From: Sanguinoderma infundibulare
Taxonomy: Eukaryota > Basidiomycota > Agaricomycetes > Polyporales > Polyporaceae
Length of the DNA: 64,000 bases
Direction of reading: 5' to 3'
Assembly (NCBI GenBank): GCA_032821775.1
Contig: JAVLRN010000010.1
Span: 2,294,001 to 2,358,000 of the forward strand
The notes beneath the pieces are model-generated. The model saw only the letters and a program-made list of their open reading frames with translations, was not told where the DNA came from and ran no database searches. Positions 10,151 through 22,294 of the stretch are shown here, in pieces. The first letter of the stretch is position 1. Each line of letters opens with the position of its first letter. A program made the position numbers and the translations under genes.

Positions 10151-13100
10151 ATGCGTCAATCATGCGAAGGCTGCGGCGATTCGTTCGCTGATCTCTCTCG
10201 ACACTGACAGAAGTGTGACAAGGCTCTCCAGCTCCTCAACGGCGGACTGAAGCGTCGTGTCGAAGAGGTGACCGAACGCGACGTTCAACGGGCTGCCAAG
10301 AAGTTGAAGTGGGAGAATGAGCAGAGGGCCAAGATTGAGGAGAGAGCGCAGAGGGAGCGGGAAAGGCAGATGCAATTCGAGGTGTGCCCAGGTTCCTCAC
10401 TTGTAACGCCATGCTGACTGCCTGTATGCAGGCCGAAAGGGCTGCAAGCATGCCCGTCTTCGTTGAAACAACGAGCCTTCGCAGTGCGCGTGTGCGACGG
10501 GCACCTGTGAAACTACGCAACATGGTCCCGTCGTCTTTGAGGGCCTTGCCTGAACACCTCACCCCCGTCGCCGCCGCTCCTCCCCCTCCGCGTTTTGATA
10601 ATGCCCCTCCCCCGCCTGCCGACCCTCCCACAGAAGCAGACGCGTTCATGTGCGCAGAAACTTCCGATGTTATGTGTGATAGCGAGAGAATGGAGATTCG
10701 AATGACCACGGAACCCATCTCACGTCCGCCATCTCCGCCGCGTGCCTCTGTCGAGGACGCCCCCGAGGAGCCCGGTGGTGAAGATGCTCCATACGGTTAT
10801 CCTCCCCACACTATGGACCTTCCGGCGGGAACCCCTCCTCCCCCCTACATTGACACTCGGCCAAACAAGTTTGGGGTCTTCCGCCGCTACAGATCCCTCC
10901 CGAAGCGTGACCCCGAGGAGGGTCTCACCCTCGACGCCTTTGCAGATGCTGACACACACCTCCGTCCTCCCCGTGACCCACACGACCACCACCCCGCCCA
11001 GTCGTTTGGTTCGAAAGCGTCAAACATGCTCAAGAAGGCCAAGGAACTCACCGCCGATGCAATCAAGCCGTTCCTCAACTGGACCGTGTTCGCCATCATG
11101 GACTGGCAATACTCGGGCTCCCCGATCAAGTCCACGGCCGAAGTTCAACGCCTCATCGACGACATCATCATGAACCCCCTTTTCAACAAGAATGACCTCG
11201 AAGGATTCTCTGCCGCTCGTGAGAAGCAGCGGCTGGACGATTATCGCGGTACAGGCGGCGCGTTTTCGGGTGATGATGGATGGGAAGAGATTGAGGTTGA
11301 GCTTCACGCTCCGAAAGAGCGTGAGCGACATGAGAGCGAGGCCAACTCGCTGTCGTTTTTCGTGAAAGGCATCTGGGCACGTAGGTTCACCGAGGTGCGT
11401 TTCACTTCTCGCTGTCCTCTCTCTCTCTCTCACGTATCTATCTCGCACCAGGTCATTGCGTCTGCGTTTACCGATCCTGTTTCGTGCAAGTACACATGGT
11501 TCCCATATCAGCTCTTTCGACGTCGCTCCCCCTCCGCTCCCCTCGAACGAATCTACACGGACATTACGAATTCTGACGCGATGCTCGACGCCCATGCGAA
11601 AGTTCAAGTGCTTCCCCCAAACCCCGACGATCCGCCCGACATCGAGCGTGTCGTCGCCGGAATTGTCGTCTACTCGGACTCAACCCACCTCGCCAACTTC
11701 GGTACTGCCTCCCTGTGGCCCATCTACATCTTCTTCGCCAATCTCTCGAAGTACTACCGTCTCAAGCCCACCATGTTCGCCGCTCACCACCTCGCTTATG
11801 TCCCCTCTGTAGGTACTATTCACTAACAACTTATCTGTCGCCGCTGACCTGTTATCCAGCTGCCCGACGTTCTCTTTCACTGGTATGAAGACCTCTACGA
11901 CTCGCCGATATCTAGCGCGGTGAAGAAGCTCCTCAAGCACGACCTCATGCAGAAGATATGGCTCCACCTCCTCGACGCGGAGTTCATGAAAGCATACGAG
12001 CACGGTATGATTTTGAAGTGCGCGGACGGTGTCCTGCGGCGTATCTTTCCCAGGTTTTTTGCATATTCGGCGGACTACCCCGAGAAGTGGGTTGTCATTT
12101 TTATGTTCATACTATACATATCTCAATGACATGTGGCATCTAGGTGCCTAGTTTTATGCATCAAAAACCTTGCGCGCTGTGCCTGTCCAGAGTGCCTCAC
12201 TCCAAAGTGTGCGTTCGGGAATATGGGGACCAGGCGCGATCTGAAGAACCGCCAAACCAATAAGCGCGAGGACTCCGCCCGGCTTCACAAGGTCATCGCG
12301 GACGTGCGCCGCTGGATCTTCACGCTTGGGAGAGCACCTGAGGGTCATAATGTTAAGGCGTCTGACCTTGGGAAATTCTCCATGCATCCGACAAGGGTAC
12401 GTCGATTCGCTGGGTGATCGAGTCGGTGTCGAACTTCTCTGTCGCGAGGCAGGCATGGCTGGCCTCGCTCTGTCTCTTTGGCTTTCGTGGCGTCCGGCAG
12501 CCCAATGGCAGTCTTTGCGGAACTGACTTTCTCGCTATCTTTCAGTCTGCATTCTCGGTCCGATTCGCAAAGTTCAAACAAAATGTTTACGATCTTTTCG
12601 TCCCCGACCTTATGCACGAATTCGAGCTTGGCGTATGGAAGTCGACCTTCACTCATCTCATCCGGGTCCTTATCGCTACAGGACAGGATGGCTGCCAGCT
12701 TCTCGACAACCGGTTAGTATCGCCGAGGCGTGTAAGTTGACGTTATGCTGACCGCGCGCACAGGTTCTCACAGATTCGTACGTTCGGATGGCAGACAATC
12801 CGGCGATTTAGTGGGAACGTCTCAGCCATGAAGAAGCTGGCTGCTCGCGACTTCGAGCAGACACTAAAAGTAAGTCATTCGAATGAGACCCACCCGACCC
12901 ACTTGCCGATGTCAGATGTTCTTTCCATCGTCTTGACTCGTTTACGAGCGCGTCCTTCGTGCTGACGTCGTTACACAGTGCGCTATACCTGTCTTCGAAG
13001 GTCTTCTCCCGGAGCCGGCGAACAACATCGTGCTCGACATGTTGTTCGAGCTCGGTCGTTGGCACGCATACGCCAAGTTGGCTCTCCACACGGAGCCCAC

Positions 13101-14883
13101 TCTCATCGCATTTGAATCTGCAACCGTCACCGTCGGGAAGGCCATGCGTGCGTTCCGCGACAAGGTGTGCCCGTCATACGCCACCAAAGAACTGCCTCGC
13201 GAAACACAATCGCGTCAACGGCGCAGCGCCACGGCGTCGAAGACCGGAGGAACCACTATGAACAAGGCCGCGACAGCTCAAGGCCCCAAGACCAAGACGT
13301 TCAACATGGACACCATCAAGGTTCATCGGATGCCGGACTACCCCCGCCATATCCGCCGCCTAGGCACAACTGACAACTTTACCACCCAGACTGTACGTCC
13401 CTGTTCCGAGCTCATCAAAATATATGTTTTCTGATCCCTGTTTAGGGAGAACTCGAACATCGCCGCCTCAAGCACTTCTACAGGCTCACAAACAAGAACC
13501 GGACGTTTGCGCTTCAGGTCGGTAAACAAGTCCGCCGCCAGAACATCCTCCACAAAATGGCGCGCGGTGTCCCTGTGCTGTCAAGGCAACGCAAGAGACG
13601 CCTCGGACGTCAGCTCAACAACGCCGGGCGACATAGCACCGCTGACCGCTCGCGATGCGACCTCCAGCTTTGCTTCAAGGACTCCCAGCCGCTTGCCGCA
13701 ACTGTCCCCGCCGAGCACCACCATATGTCAACTGAGCAATGCTACCACCACGACCTCACGGATTTCCTACACGCCAATGCCGAGGATCCCGCGTGCAAGG
13801 TACCATCAAATCTGTTCTGTATGAGTCGCCATTCACTCACATCTATCTTAGAACTTTCTACGCGACCTCAAGGCACATCTTTTCAGACATTTAGCTGGCG
13901 CCCAGGCACTTTCGGACGATGACGAACCCACTGATGCTGACCTCGCACGCATGCACATCTCTCGGAACAGGATTTACAAGCAAAAGGTCCTCCGTATCAA
14001 CTATACAACATACAACATGCGGCGCGCGCAGGACTCCATCAACCCTCAGACACACCCCGACATCATGATGGTCGCGCCTCAGGGCAGCGACCACCCATAT
14101 CTGTACGCGCGCGTTCTCGCGCTCTTCCACATCCATGCGTATCTCTCGGCACCCGGGCTGTCACATGAGGACGACACCGACCCGACACTCGTCCAGATTC
14201 TTTGGGTCCGGTGGTTCGACTTCGACACACGCGCGCGGAGTGGATTCAAGGCGCGTCGACTGCCGCGGCTCAAGTGGGCTGACGTCGATGACGGCGCGTT
14301 CGGTTTTGTCTCCCCGCGCCAGGTCCTTCGCGCCGCACATCTGATGCCGGCGTTCCATCACAATCAATCGGACGCCGCCCTCCCAGGACCTAGTATCGCG
14401 CGGCAGGATGATGAAGACGACATGGATTGGGTGTATCATTACGTCGGAATGTACGTACCTTCCCTCTGTTGAATCTTTCGTAATTTTGACTACGTCCACA
14501 GCTTCGTAGATCGCGACATGTTTATGCGCTATGCCTGTGACGGCATCGGACACCAGGGCATCGTCGAAGTCCCCGTCGTCGCGCAGCAACCAGAACGAGA
14601 GCCAGAGGACGACTCGGAGCCCGAAGAGGACGACCCGGACGTGCAAGCGCCACCTCGAGATGACCCAATGGTGCAGGATGGGCCCGACGCACTTGCCAAT
14701 GACTACGAGAACGTCGAGTCGGACGTCGGCGAGGCCGAGGAGGACCGCTCGGATGGGAATAGTTCGGATGAGCGGTCGGAGAAGTCATCTGATGATGAGG
14801 ACGATTTGGGGCCAGAGGACGGGGAGGATACAGCAGCCGGGGACGAGTCCGAGTATGCTCAGTGGGGCTACGCAGCGATGTAG
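10151..14883 (+). pseudogene. Plavaka-family (CACTA-like) transposase, 11 exons, one premature TGA
   Basis: Exons: 10151-10381, 10432-11394, 11452-11808, 11860-12086, 12144-12396, 12546-12712, 12764-12869, 12979-13392, 13446-13799, 13852-14450, 14502-14883. Every GT-AG junction is in frame, giving about 1350 codons. The N-terminus has the C2HC finger typical of the family (CEGCGDSFADLSRH..KC), interrupted by TGA at 10205-10207 where CGA (Arg) would be natural. The core has SDSTHLANFG, ADYPEK then a cysteine cluster (CACPECLTPKC), DLMHEFELGVWK and PVFEGLLP. The C-terminus has FVDRDMFMRY, followed by an acidic tail. These motifs match Plavaka transposases of agaricomycetes, DDE-type enzymes of the CACTA group, by recall. 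Retention of all introns and of frame apart from one stop implies a recently inactivated element. If translation began downstream of the finger, the protein could still be partly functional. Confidence 0.88.
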
Positions 14884-15059
14884 TGATGTACGGTTATATT
14901 CAGAGCTTTTGTTATCCCCTCTGAGAGTGATGGTGCCCGCTACGTCTCGAAAAATCTCGCATCGACATATATTGCTGACCATATTTACATACAGAACTTG
15001 CACTTAAACGCACTGGCTCCTGCGCAAAGACAATCTGCCCCACGCAATTCCATCCAAGC

Positions 15060-15215
15060 TGATATCTCCGGCCAATCGAGCTTGAGCGCGTTCAATTGGC
15101 CACCTTAGGATCCATCCGCTGGTGTGCGATCAATTGGCTACGATTGTTTACTAGCGCGTAGTCGCCCAATTTGCGGTCCGGAGCCGATTGGCCCAATCTT
15201 AGCCGAGCGTTTTGC
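15060..15215. repeat. Cluster of CCAATT/AATTGG motifs, possible transposon subterminal repeats
   Basis: Between the transposase and the truncated protease the motif GCCAAT/CAATTGGC and its inverse recur about six times: near 15071, 15092, 15130, 15167, 15187 and 15192. CACTA-type elements carry arrays of short transposase-binding motifs near their ends, which makes this a candidate right subterminal region. A matching left array and the terminal inverted repeats were not found. Confidence 0.4.
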
Positions 15216-15228
15216 ACTTTTGCTGATG

Positions 15229-16507
15229 GATGTCCCAGTGATGAACCAGGTGGTATCTTATACCGCGAGCGCCGGCGTCGGTTCGCCGACGACGCCGTAC
15301 CACCTGATCATCGACACCGGCTCGTCCAACACATGGGTCGGCGCGGGCAAGAAATACCTCAAGACGAGCAGCAGCATCTACATGGGTGAGAAGGTGGTAA
15401 GTCCGATCCGCGCTGCTGGAACGCGAAGGCGTCATTAAGAGGTCGGTTTGTATTCGCAGTCAGCCGGGTACGGTTCGGGCTCGTTTTCCGGGGAGGACTA
15501 CATCGCCACCGTGACAATTGGCGACCTCGTCATCGAGAAGCAGAGCATCTGTGTCGCCCCAAGCTCCTCCTGCTTCGATCTCGTGGACGGTATTCTCGGT
15601 ATTGGCCCCGTCCGCCTGACCAACGGGACGACCTCGTCCGGGGGTGAGGTCCCCACTGTCCTCGACACTGCTTTCGCAGTGGGCTCGATTGATGCGAACC
15701 TGATTGGGATGTCGTTCGGGCCCCCAACTGTGGAGTCGATCACCGATGGAGAGCTGACTTTCGGCGGCGTCGACGAGCGCAAATTCACCGGCGACATCGC
15801 ATACATGTGAGCCTCAGCTTGTATGGGGGCGTGTGTCTGACTGACAAAGATGCACATGGCCCAGTGACCTTGACTAGCCCCGCGTCCAAGTATGTCGGTT
15901 TCAACCAGTCGATCACCTACGGTTCTTCGGGAACGGCCATCCTCTCCTCCTCGGCTGGCATCGCCGACACCGGCTTCACCCTTCTTCGCATTGCCACTGG
16001 TCAGTCGCTCAAATGCCTTTGGCAGACCAGAAATGAACTCATGGACTTGTCCATTTCATTAAAATCAGATACATCCTCGAAATACCAGCAGACAACAGGT
16101 GCCGTCTTGGACAGCACCACCAGGATGCTGAAGCTCACCCCGACCCAGTTCGCCTAGCTCGAGAGCCTCTTTTTCCAGATCGGCGGCAACACCTCCGAGC
16201 TCACGCCCAATGCGCAGATCTGGCCCCGTTCCGTACGTTCCCCCAAGCGCTGTTGCCACCTTCGTCTCGGCGTTGACTCGCCCTTGCTCACCCCCCGCCC
16301 ACCTCCGCTTTGCAGCTGAACGTGTTCATTGGCGGTGACGTCGACGGTGTGTACCTCACAATATGCGACCTCGGCACGAACTCTGGGAAGGGCCTTGACT
16401 TTGTCAACGGCATCCCGTTTCTCGAGCGGTTCTACTCCGTGTACGACTACGGGAACGCGCGCGTCGGCTCCGCCACGACCCCGTTCGCCAGCGCCACCAC
16501 CAACTGA
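15229..16507 (+). pseudogene. Polyporopepsin-like aspartic protease P1, 5'-truncated pseudogene
   Basis: Homology to the intact copies in this window starts abruptly at about 15229 (DVPVMNQVVSYTA), so signal peptide and propeptide are missing. The first catalytic motif IDTGSSNTW is kept. Four defects are visible. The N-terminal half is absent, right next to the Plavaka element. The AG acceptor before the third homologous exon reads ATG at about 15856-15858. The second catalytic motif is DTGF instead of DTGT. A TAG at 16155-16157 replaces a residue in TPAQYANLKS. Exon 15460-15806 is 347 nt, exactly as in the functional copies, so the exon plan is shared. It is closest to the P2/P3/P6 group in layout. 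Loss of function is almost certain. Confidence 0.85.
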
Positions 16508-17278
16508 GATACAGGTGAGAGTGCTAGTAGCTCTTTTTGTTTTTCGTGCTGAACGTGAATATTCGCTGTCTTGCATCCAAGCTTATTGTGCCATCTAATC
16601 ACTTGTCAGGATGGAACACGCATGATGATCATGAACGGAAATTGACCTAAGCTGACCGCATTTCGGCGGGTCGGATCGCAGCAAATGGAAGTCTTTGTTG
16701 AGGTCTGTGGGTGCATGTGAGTCGATAGCCTCCGAAGAGTCTGCGATCATTCTGTAATCTTCCGCCAGTCCCAGAGATTTTGAAATTTGCGCCCACCTTG
16801 GCCCAGAAAAGCCGCCGCCGGACGCCTGAAAGACTCCCGCGAAGGAGGGAAGACAGTATTCGGTCCAGCACCCAGCGGCACTAGCCAAGGATGCCGCTCA
16901 GATGGGGACTGGGGGATATAGATCACCGCCCGGGTACAGCGGAACTTCGCGGTACGAGTTGATTGTGATGAGTTCTAATGATGCTTTACAGGGTCTCTTC
17001 GCAGAACATGCCGTTGCTTAGAAGCGTGATGCATGCGCGCCCGAGCTAGCTGGGAACAATTGGATCTTCGCGATAGACTATCGATGGCTGGAATGGCTGC
17101 GGCACGAGTGCACAACCCAAGTACGAGGGCGCTCAGAGGCTAGTGCTCCCACGGTTCATGGGAGATGTCTCCGAACGGGCCCATACATATATCGGGACGC
17201 TTCGCCAAGGAGCCAGCAGTCAGTTCTCCCGCCCTCACCTCTCACTGTTCCCTCGCTTCCCACTCCACTCGAACACCA
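16508..17278. other. Intergenic, nothing recognised
   Basis: No convincing coding exon, repeat or RNA gene was seen between the protease pseudogene and the HNH gene. The last 100 bp form the leader of the latter. Confidence 0.5.
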
Positions 17279-19043
17279 ATGCCCACCCACTCTCGCAACC
17301 CTTCAGCCATCACTGATGATGGGAGCGAGTCAAGCCTGACTAGCCTGTCCGACGAGGGTTCGGAACGTCCTGCCCAGGTCCCTCGTCCTCACACTCCGCC
17401 GAGATCGGGGGATGTCCCCGATCTGCTCTCTCCCTCTTCCTCCAATGCATCATCTCCGGCTTCTACTCGCAGCTATGGACTCTCTACGCTGGACACATAC
17501 CCAGGCGTAGGGAACGTAGTCCAGGCGATCCTCACAGGTCCGGACAAAGTCGAGGACTTGTATGCTCGAGCGCAGAAGCATCTTGCTATCTTTGGCGACC
17601 CGCGCTACGCTGACCTCGATACGCCGGATTGGGTCAGGCGTGTTTCACCCCCCGTCGCTCTGAGGCCGATGTTTAATCGGTTTACGGTAAGAAATCTCAT
17701 CAAGGTGATGTACGACACTGCCGAAGACCTCCGGCTTGTAAAGGGAAAGCGATACGTTGTCGGCGCTGTCTGCGCCTGCGGTGTCGACGCGGACAAGGCT
17801 GGCCCTTCGCCGGAGCAGAAGCAAGAGGCGCTTGCAAAGGGCTTGCAACGTCTCGCTTCCACTTGGGCGGCATTCATGCTGTGGCCGTGTACGTCCGAGT
17901 TCGCCCTCTCCTCCATGGCTGACAGGCTGACAGCTATACGTATTTAGTTTATGCCCAGCGAACGAATGTGATTCTCCCCCTCACTGAAGTCTCTAGCAAT
18001 GCTACTCCAACCAGAGGGGAGACAGAGTCCGTGATCGATGACGGCCTGGATGATAATCGGGACAGCGAGCTACGAGCCATGGTCAGCATAGTTTATCACC
18101 TTACAAACCGTATCATATCCCACTAACTTCAGTTTACGGTATACAGCTGCTTCGACGTGACGGTCATAAGTGTATCTTGAGCGGCCGCGTGGACCGAGGT
18201 CACTTTGAGGAGGTGGAAGGGGCTGGTTACGACCCGGAGGTATCTACGGATGATTTGGAAGCTTGTCATATTTTCCAGCGTGCGCTTGCGGTGTACAGCA
18301 GCAAAAGCAAGACCGGAAATGATAAAGTACGTCGTCCATCGGTGTCAAATAGTACGTGACGCCGGTTCTCATTCGATTCGTAGTTCCGCTCCATGGCTGT
18401 CACTTTGGAGATCCTGCAGCACTACTGTCAGCTTGATAGCAAGTATATCGACGACATGGAGCTCATGGACAAGCCACAGAACGCCATTACGCTCACGGAG
18501 AAGTATCACACCCGGTTTGATCACTTCGCCTGGTGCTTGAAACCGAAACAATCCCAGGTGCGCACATTCTGGTGCCATGCGTTACACTTTTGCTGTTCTA
18601 ACATTGCATAAACATTCATACAGACTCCAAACTGCTACGAAGTCAAGGATTACGACCCAAGGTACAATTCGATGCATCACGACAACATTCCGTCTCAGAT
18701 CACGCTGGAGGACCACTCCCAGGATGACACCTTCGTAGCAGCATCTGATGGCCCCGAACCCGGCCCGTCGAGACCTCTGCGGCCCGGGAAGCGTCAATAC
18801 GATGCGAGGGGAGTTGATCTTCCTGATCCAGAGTTGTTACGACTCCATGCTGCTTTGGCGGGTGTCCTCCGGATGAGCGGCGCTGCCGGTGTTTTCGATT
18901 CGATCATAAAACGCAGGGGTCCAGGCAATCCTCCTGTGCCCAGCGCAGATGGCGAGGCTTTCTTCAAGGACATGGTGGAATCCGAAGGACATGAACCTTG
19001 GCAGAGACCGGTTGGGGGAATGCGGATCGCTAGCTCCGATTAG
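17279..19043 (+). CDS. HNH_2-type nuclease-domain protein, copy 1 (505 aa, 5 exons)
   Basis: Exons 17279-17888, 17948-18081, 18147-18326, 18384-18557 and 18624-19043 join in frame. A Ser/Pro-rich N-terminus (MPTHSRNPSAITDDGSESS) leads to a conserved helical region (YDTAEDLRLVKGKRYVVGAVCACG). The HNH-like domain then begins LLRRDGHKCILSG (249-261), with the first histidine in EACHIF (H289), asparagine in KPQNAITL (N341) and a final histidine in YHTRFDHF (H350 or H355). It fits Pfam HNH_2, a family expanded in agaricomycetes, usually of unknown role; nuclease activity is an inference. The C-terminal DPELLRLHAALAGVLRMSGAAGVFD is shared with the next gene. The start at 17279 was chosen over an upstream ATG at 17165 because the intervening peptide is not low-complexity Ser-rich like the rest and has no paralogue support. 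Confidence 0.75.
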
Positions 19044-19204
19044 TAGTGGTGCCGAATAGCCGAATCAATACGTAGTCGACAAGTGCATTGGTGCATTGAT
19101 ATCTTAATATTTCCTCCAAGTCTTTTGAAGCATGCGCTGGTAACAGTACTTGTAGGATAACGGAGAACGGATAAGATTGAACCGACTGCGCTGGAGAGCC
19201 AGAA

Positions 19205-19324
19205 GCGCTCATAGCTTAGTAAGCGCTTGATGGGTACATATATAGTACTGTCTGCGACCCAGCAAACTCCCAGCTTCCGTTCGATCTCTTTCCTCCTCTT
19301 TCCCCTCCTCCATTACTAGACTGG
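19205..19324 (+). promoter_or_regulatory. Promoter/leader of HNH copy 2, duplicated before copy 3
   Basis: A TATA-like CATATATAGTA (about 19236) lies about 90 bp upstream of the ATG. It is followed by a pyrimidine-rich leader (CTCTTTCCTCCTCTTTCC) and a short sequence ending ACTGG before ATG. The same leader precedes the fragment at 22044, so promoter and coding region were duplicated together. Confidence 0.5.
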
Positions 19325-20706
19325 ATGCACCCCTTGGCCGCCGAGTTCACGGACGCCGTCGACAATCTCATTCAGGATGCAAACGTTTCCGAAGACGGTC
19401 TCCGCGAACGCGCCCAGCAATACCTCGACATCTTCAAGTCAGACTCGGTTCAACTCCCCCCTCCCGTGTGGGTAGAACGCCTCCACAGCGCCTTCCCTCT
19501 GCGGTTAACATTTACACCGTTGAGGCTCTTCGATGTCATGTACTCTATCGCAGATGAACTTGGTATAGTCGCGGGCAAACGGTACGTCTCTGCGGCTATA
19601 TGCGTATGTGGCGACCATGCCACCCTGGAGGGCCCACTTGGCGAGCATGCGCCGGGCTTAGCTCGAGCACTGCAGGACCTCTCCTCGTCCTGGGCGGCTT
19701 TTTTCCTGTGGCCATGTGAGTCGTTCTTTAAATATGCGCTGGTCGATGATCTCCATGCCAGTTTCCAGTCTACGCCCATGGATACGCAACCCGGTTTTTC
19801 AAAGAATTGCCGGAATCTGGGGTCGATGTAGAAATGGGGCGGCCCAGCGATCGTTGCCGTCGTTGGAAAGAACAGGTGAGTAGCACGCTACTTCTCGTAC
19901 ACCGCGCGCTCAGCGCATCCAGGTCATGGCCCGAGACGATCACTTCTGTTTCATGTCGGGATGCTACGATTGCAATGCATACAACAACTCTCGCCCGCTA
20001 CCCGCAGACGCCGATTTCTTGGATTCTGTGGTTGTGCCGATTCTGGATTGTCAAGTCTTCGCGCATGGAGTTGCTGCGGATCAGGTACGCCACACGCTTT
20101 TCCGTACTAGAACGAAGCCTCACAGATGTTCGCGCTCAGGACATCACGTTTGGCATGTTGAAGCGATATTGCGCCGTGGACAATGCCATTTTGGACGAGG
20201 CGAACGGTCCCCAGAACATCCTCCTCGTGAACTTGTCTGCCAGGACTGGGTTCAGGACGTTTAGGTGGTGTCTGCATCCTACCGAGGTCCGTGATTTCCT
20301 TCCTGTAGTCTGTCCCAATGTCATTGAAGACCTTTTCTAGACGCCAAACCGGTACGAGATCAAGAGCTACATGCACCCGCGGTACCGGGGCTCTCAGCAC
20401 GTTACCAGCCACGTCGTGTTCGTCGACCACAGCAGGTCGGGCGTCGATCTACCTAATCCAGGATTGCTCCGGGTGCATGCCGCGCTGGCCGGCGTGCTCC
20501 ATCTGAGTGGCGCCGCCGCCACATTCGACCATTTGCTGTCTCGTCCGTCTTACTGGGACGGTCCTTCAGTACACCCGTCCCCGAGCGGAGGCGCTTTCTG
20601 GAGGTCCGTTGTTGAGTATGATGGGCCGGAGACGTGTGTGGAGGTTGACCTGCACAAGTCCGTCAGCGCGTTGAGACGCTCCAGGAAATCTCGTGCGGCT
20701 GAGTAG
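19325..20706 (+). pseudogene. HNH_2-type protein, copy 2, catalytic residues lost and frame doubtful
   Basis: This is a paralogue of the previous gene with the same exon plan: 19325-19715, 19769-19875, 19923-20084, about 20126-20286 and 20341-20706. The N-terminus is shorter (MHPLAAEFTDAVDNLIQ). The HNH signature has decayed: where copy 1 has EACHIF this one has DCQVFAHG, and where copy 1 has YHTRFDHF it has ARTGFRTF. The asparagine in GPQN remains. Exons 3 and 4 cannot be joined in frame with the obvious GT (20085) and AG (20124-20125) sites, since exon 4 must be read as GTT-CGC-GCT, two bases out. So this is either a pseudogene or a non-catalytic protein with an unusual splice. The C-terminal LPNPGLLRVHAALAGVLHLSGAA block is well kept. 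Confidence 0.6.
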
Positions 20707-20963
20707 CTGCGTTTGTACATTATTTGTATGTCATTTAGTGTTGTTTGCGAGCATCACGGTCTGCCTGTTTTCTTTCTGGTCTTCGCAGCCCATACCGCAA
20801 CACGCATGTCGGTGTAACATCACGAGTACGTCTACTCAACTTCGTCTCTTTCGCGCACTCACATTTCGCAATCATCAGCTGGAAGCCGTCCTACGCTACT
20901 GGCGGATGTTTACGTGCTCTCACGTAAAAGGGATCGCCTCCTCTCTGTTTTCCTTCAGCCACC

Positions 20964-21895
20964 GTGGTTGCTAAGGTCACCAGTGTGTACTACCGCATCC
21001 AATACTTATACGACGAGGTCTGGCAAAACGGAGAGCCATTTGTCTTCAATTATGACGGCGTCGATATCTTGGCCGACAGTATAGACCGCATAGCAAGCGA
21101 GAAGGTAAGATCTAGGGCGGGCGGAATGGGTGAACCCAGGACATCGCAATGCCGTCTATACTCCCCTCGATCTCTTCGATCCGTCGCCCAGCCCGATCCC
21201 GGCGCGTTTGCGGTGTCGCCGACGAAAAGGGCTCTGCGTTCTGCCCCGAACGGGACCTCACCATCTGCGACCGCGCAATGGAATTTAAGCCGGAGGTACC
21301 GGCTTCGAAGTCGAGGACGACGATATCCTCTTCCCGCTCTCCGGGTTCAGGGCGCTCGACGCAGCCGTCATGAGCAAGGACAAGACTCGGGTCACCATGT
21401 TCAGCGCGGTCGTTGACACGCCGGATGTCGACGACATAATGGCGCGCATGCGTGCTACTATCGCGGCATTCGACAAGCTGCTTCCCGATCCGGAGGAGGT
21501 GCGCAAGACGTTGGTCTATGTCGACTTGGACGGCGGGCGTGCTAGAGATATGGCGGAGAGCGACGCTTTCCGCGAGCAGCTTCGGGACTTGTGTCCGAGT
21601 GTGAACCCAGGGTGGATGCAACTCGGCAGTCGCGATGAGAAAGTTGCTGGTGGGCGTCGCGAAGGTCGTGACGCTGAAATCAAAATTTGTAAGAGAATGC
21701 GTTCGAGAGAGGGATGGGTCAGGAAAACGAAACAGAGGCGCGGCCGGCAAAGCGGGCGAAGCGTATCAGTATCTTGTAACGGCCTGGGATGCGGTGCCGT
21801 GTTACGTTGACGTAATCTCACGGTTATTCAGGGGTCTGTTTAATTCTATTTTGCCGTCGGCCCGTCGGTATCCGAATCCGAATTTGGAAGTATAG
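20964..21895 (+). CDS. Hypothetical gene, probably degenerate
   Basis: Coding-like stretches lie in order on the plus strand. One (20964-21102) reads VTSVYYRIQYLYDEVWQNGEPFVF and ends at GTAAGA. A second (about 21200-21300) contains FCPERDLTICDRAMEFKPEV. A third (about 21304-21640) contains FEVEDDDILFPLSGFRALDAAV and RKTLVYVDLDGGRARDM. The second and third are in different frames with no clear intron between them, and the 3' end is ambiguous. No domain is recognised. It lies between HNH copies 2 and 3, and may be a decayed gene or a fast-evolving one. Confidence 0.3.
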
Positions 21896-22043
21896 CCGCC
21901 TATTGTGACGTAGCACCACTGTCTCGCGCCTCCTCATCCCACCGCACAGGATGCATCCGCGGCGCTATGTTATGTAGGTATCAGCGGCCCAGCAAATTCC
22001 GTTCGATTTCTTTCCTCCTCTTTCCCCTTCTCCATTGCTAGAC

Positions 22044-22294
22044 TGGATGCACCCCTTGGCCGCCGAGTTCACGGACGCCGTCGACAATCTCATTCAGGAT
22101 GCAAACGTTTCCGATGACGGTCTCCGCGCACGCGCCCAGCAATACCTTGACATCTTCAAGTCAGACTCGGTTCAACTCCGCCCTCAAGTGTGGGTAGAAC
22201 GCCTCCACAGCGACTTCCCGCTGCGGTTGACGTTTACACCGTTGAGGCCCTTCGATGTCGTGTACTCTATCGCAGATGAACTTGGCACAGTCGC
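22044..22294 (+). pseudogene. HNH_2-type gene copy 3, 5' fragment
   Basis: The ATG and following 83 codons are almost identical to copy 2 (MHPLAAEFTDAVDNLIQDAN...), including the leader upstream. Similarity stops dead at 22294, in the codon series for ELGTVA, exactly where a 200-bp foldback element begins. Nothing homologous to the rest of the gene follows, so it is a truncated duplicate rather than a simple insertion. Confidence 0.85.
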
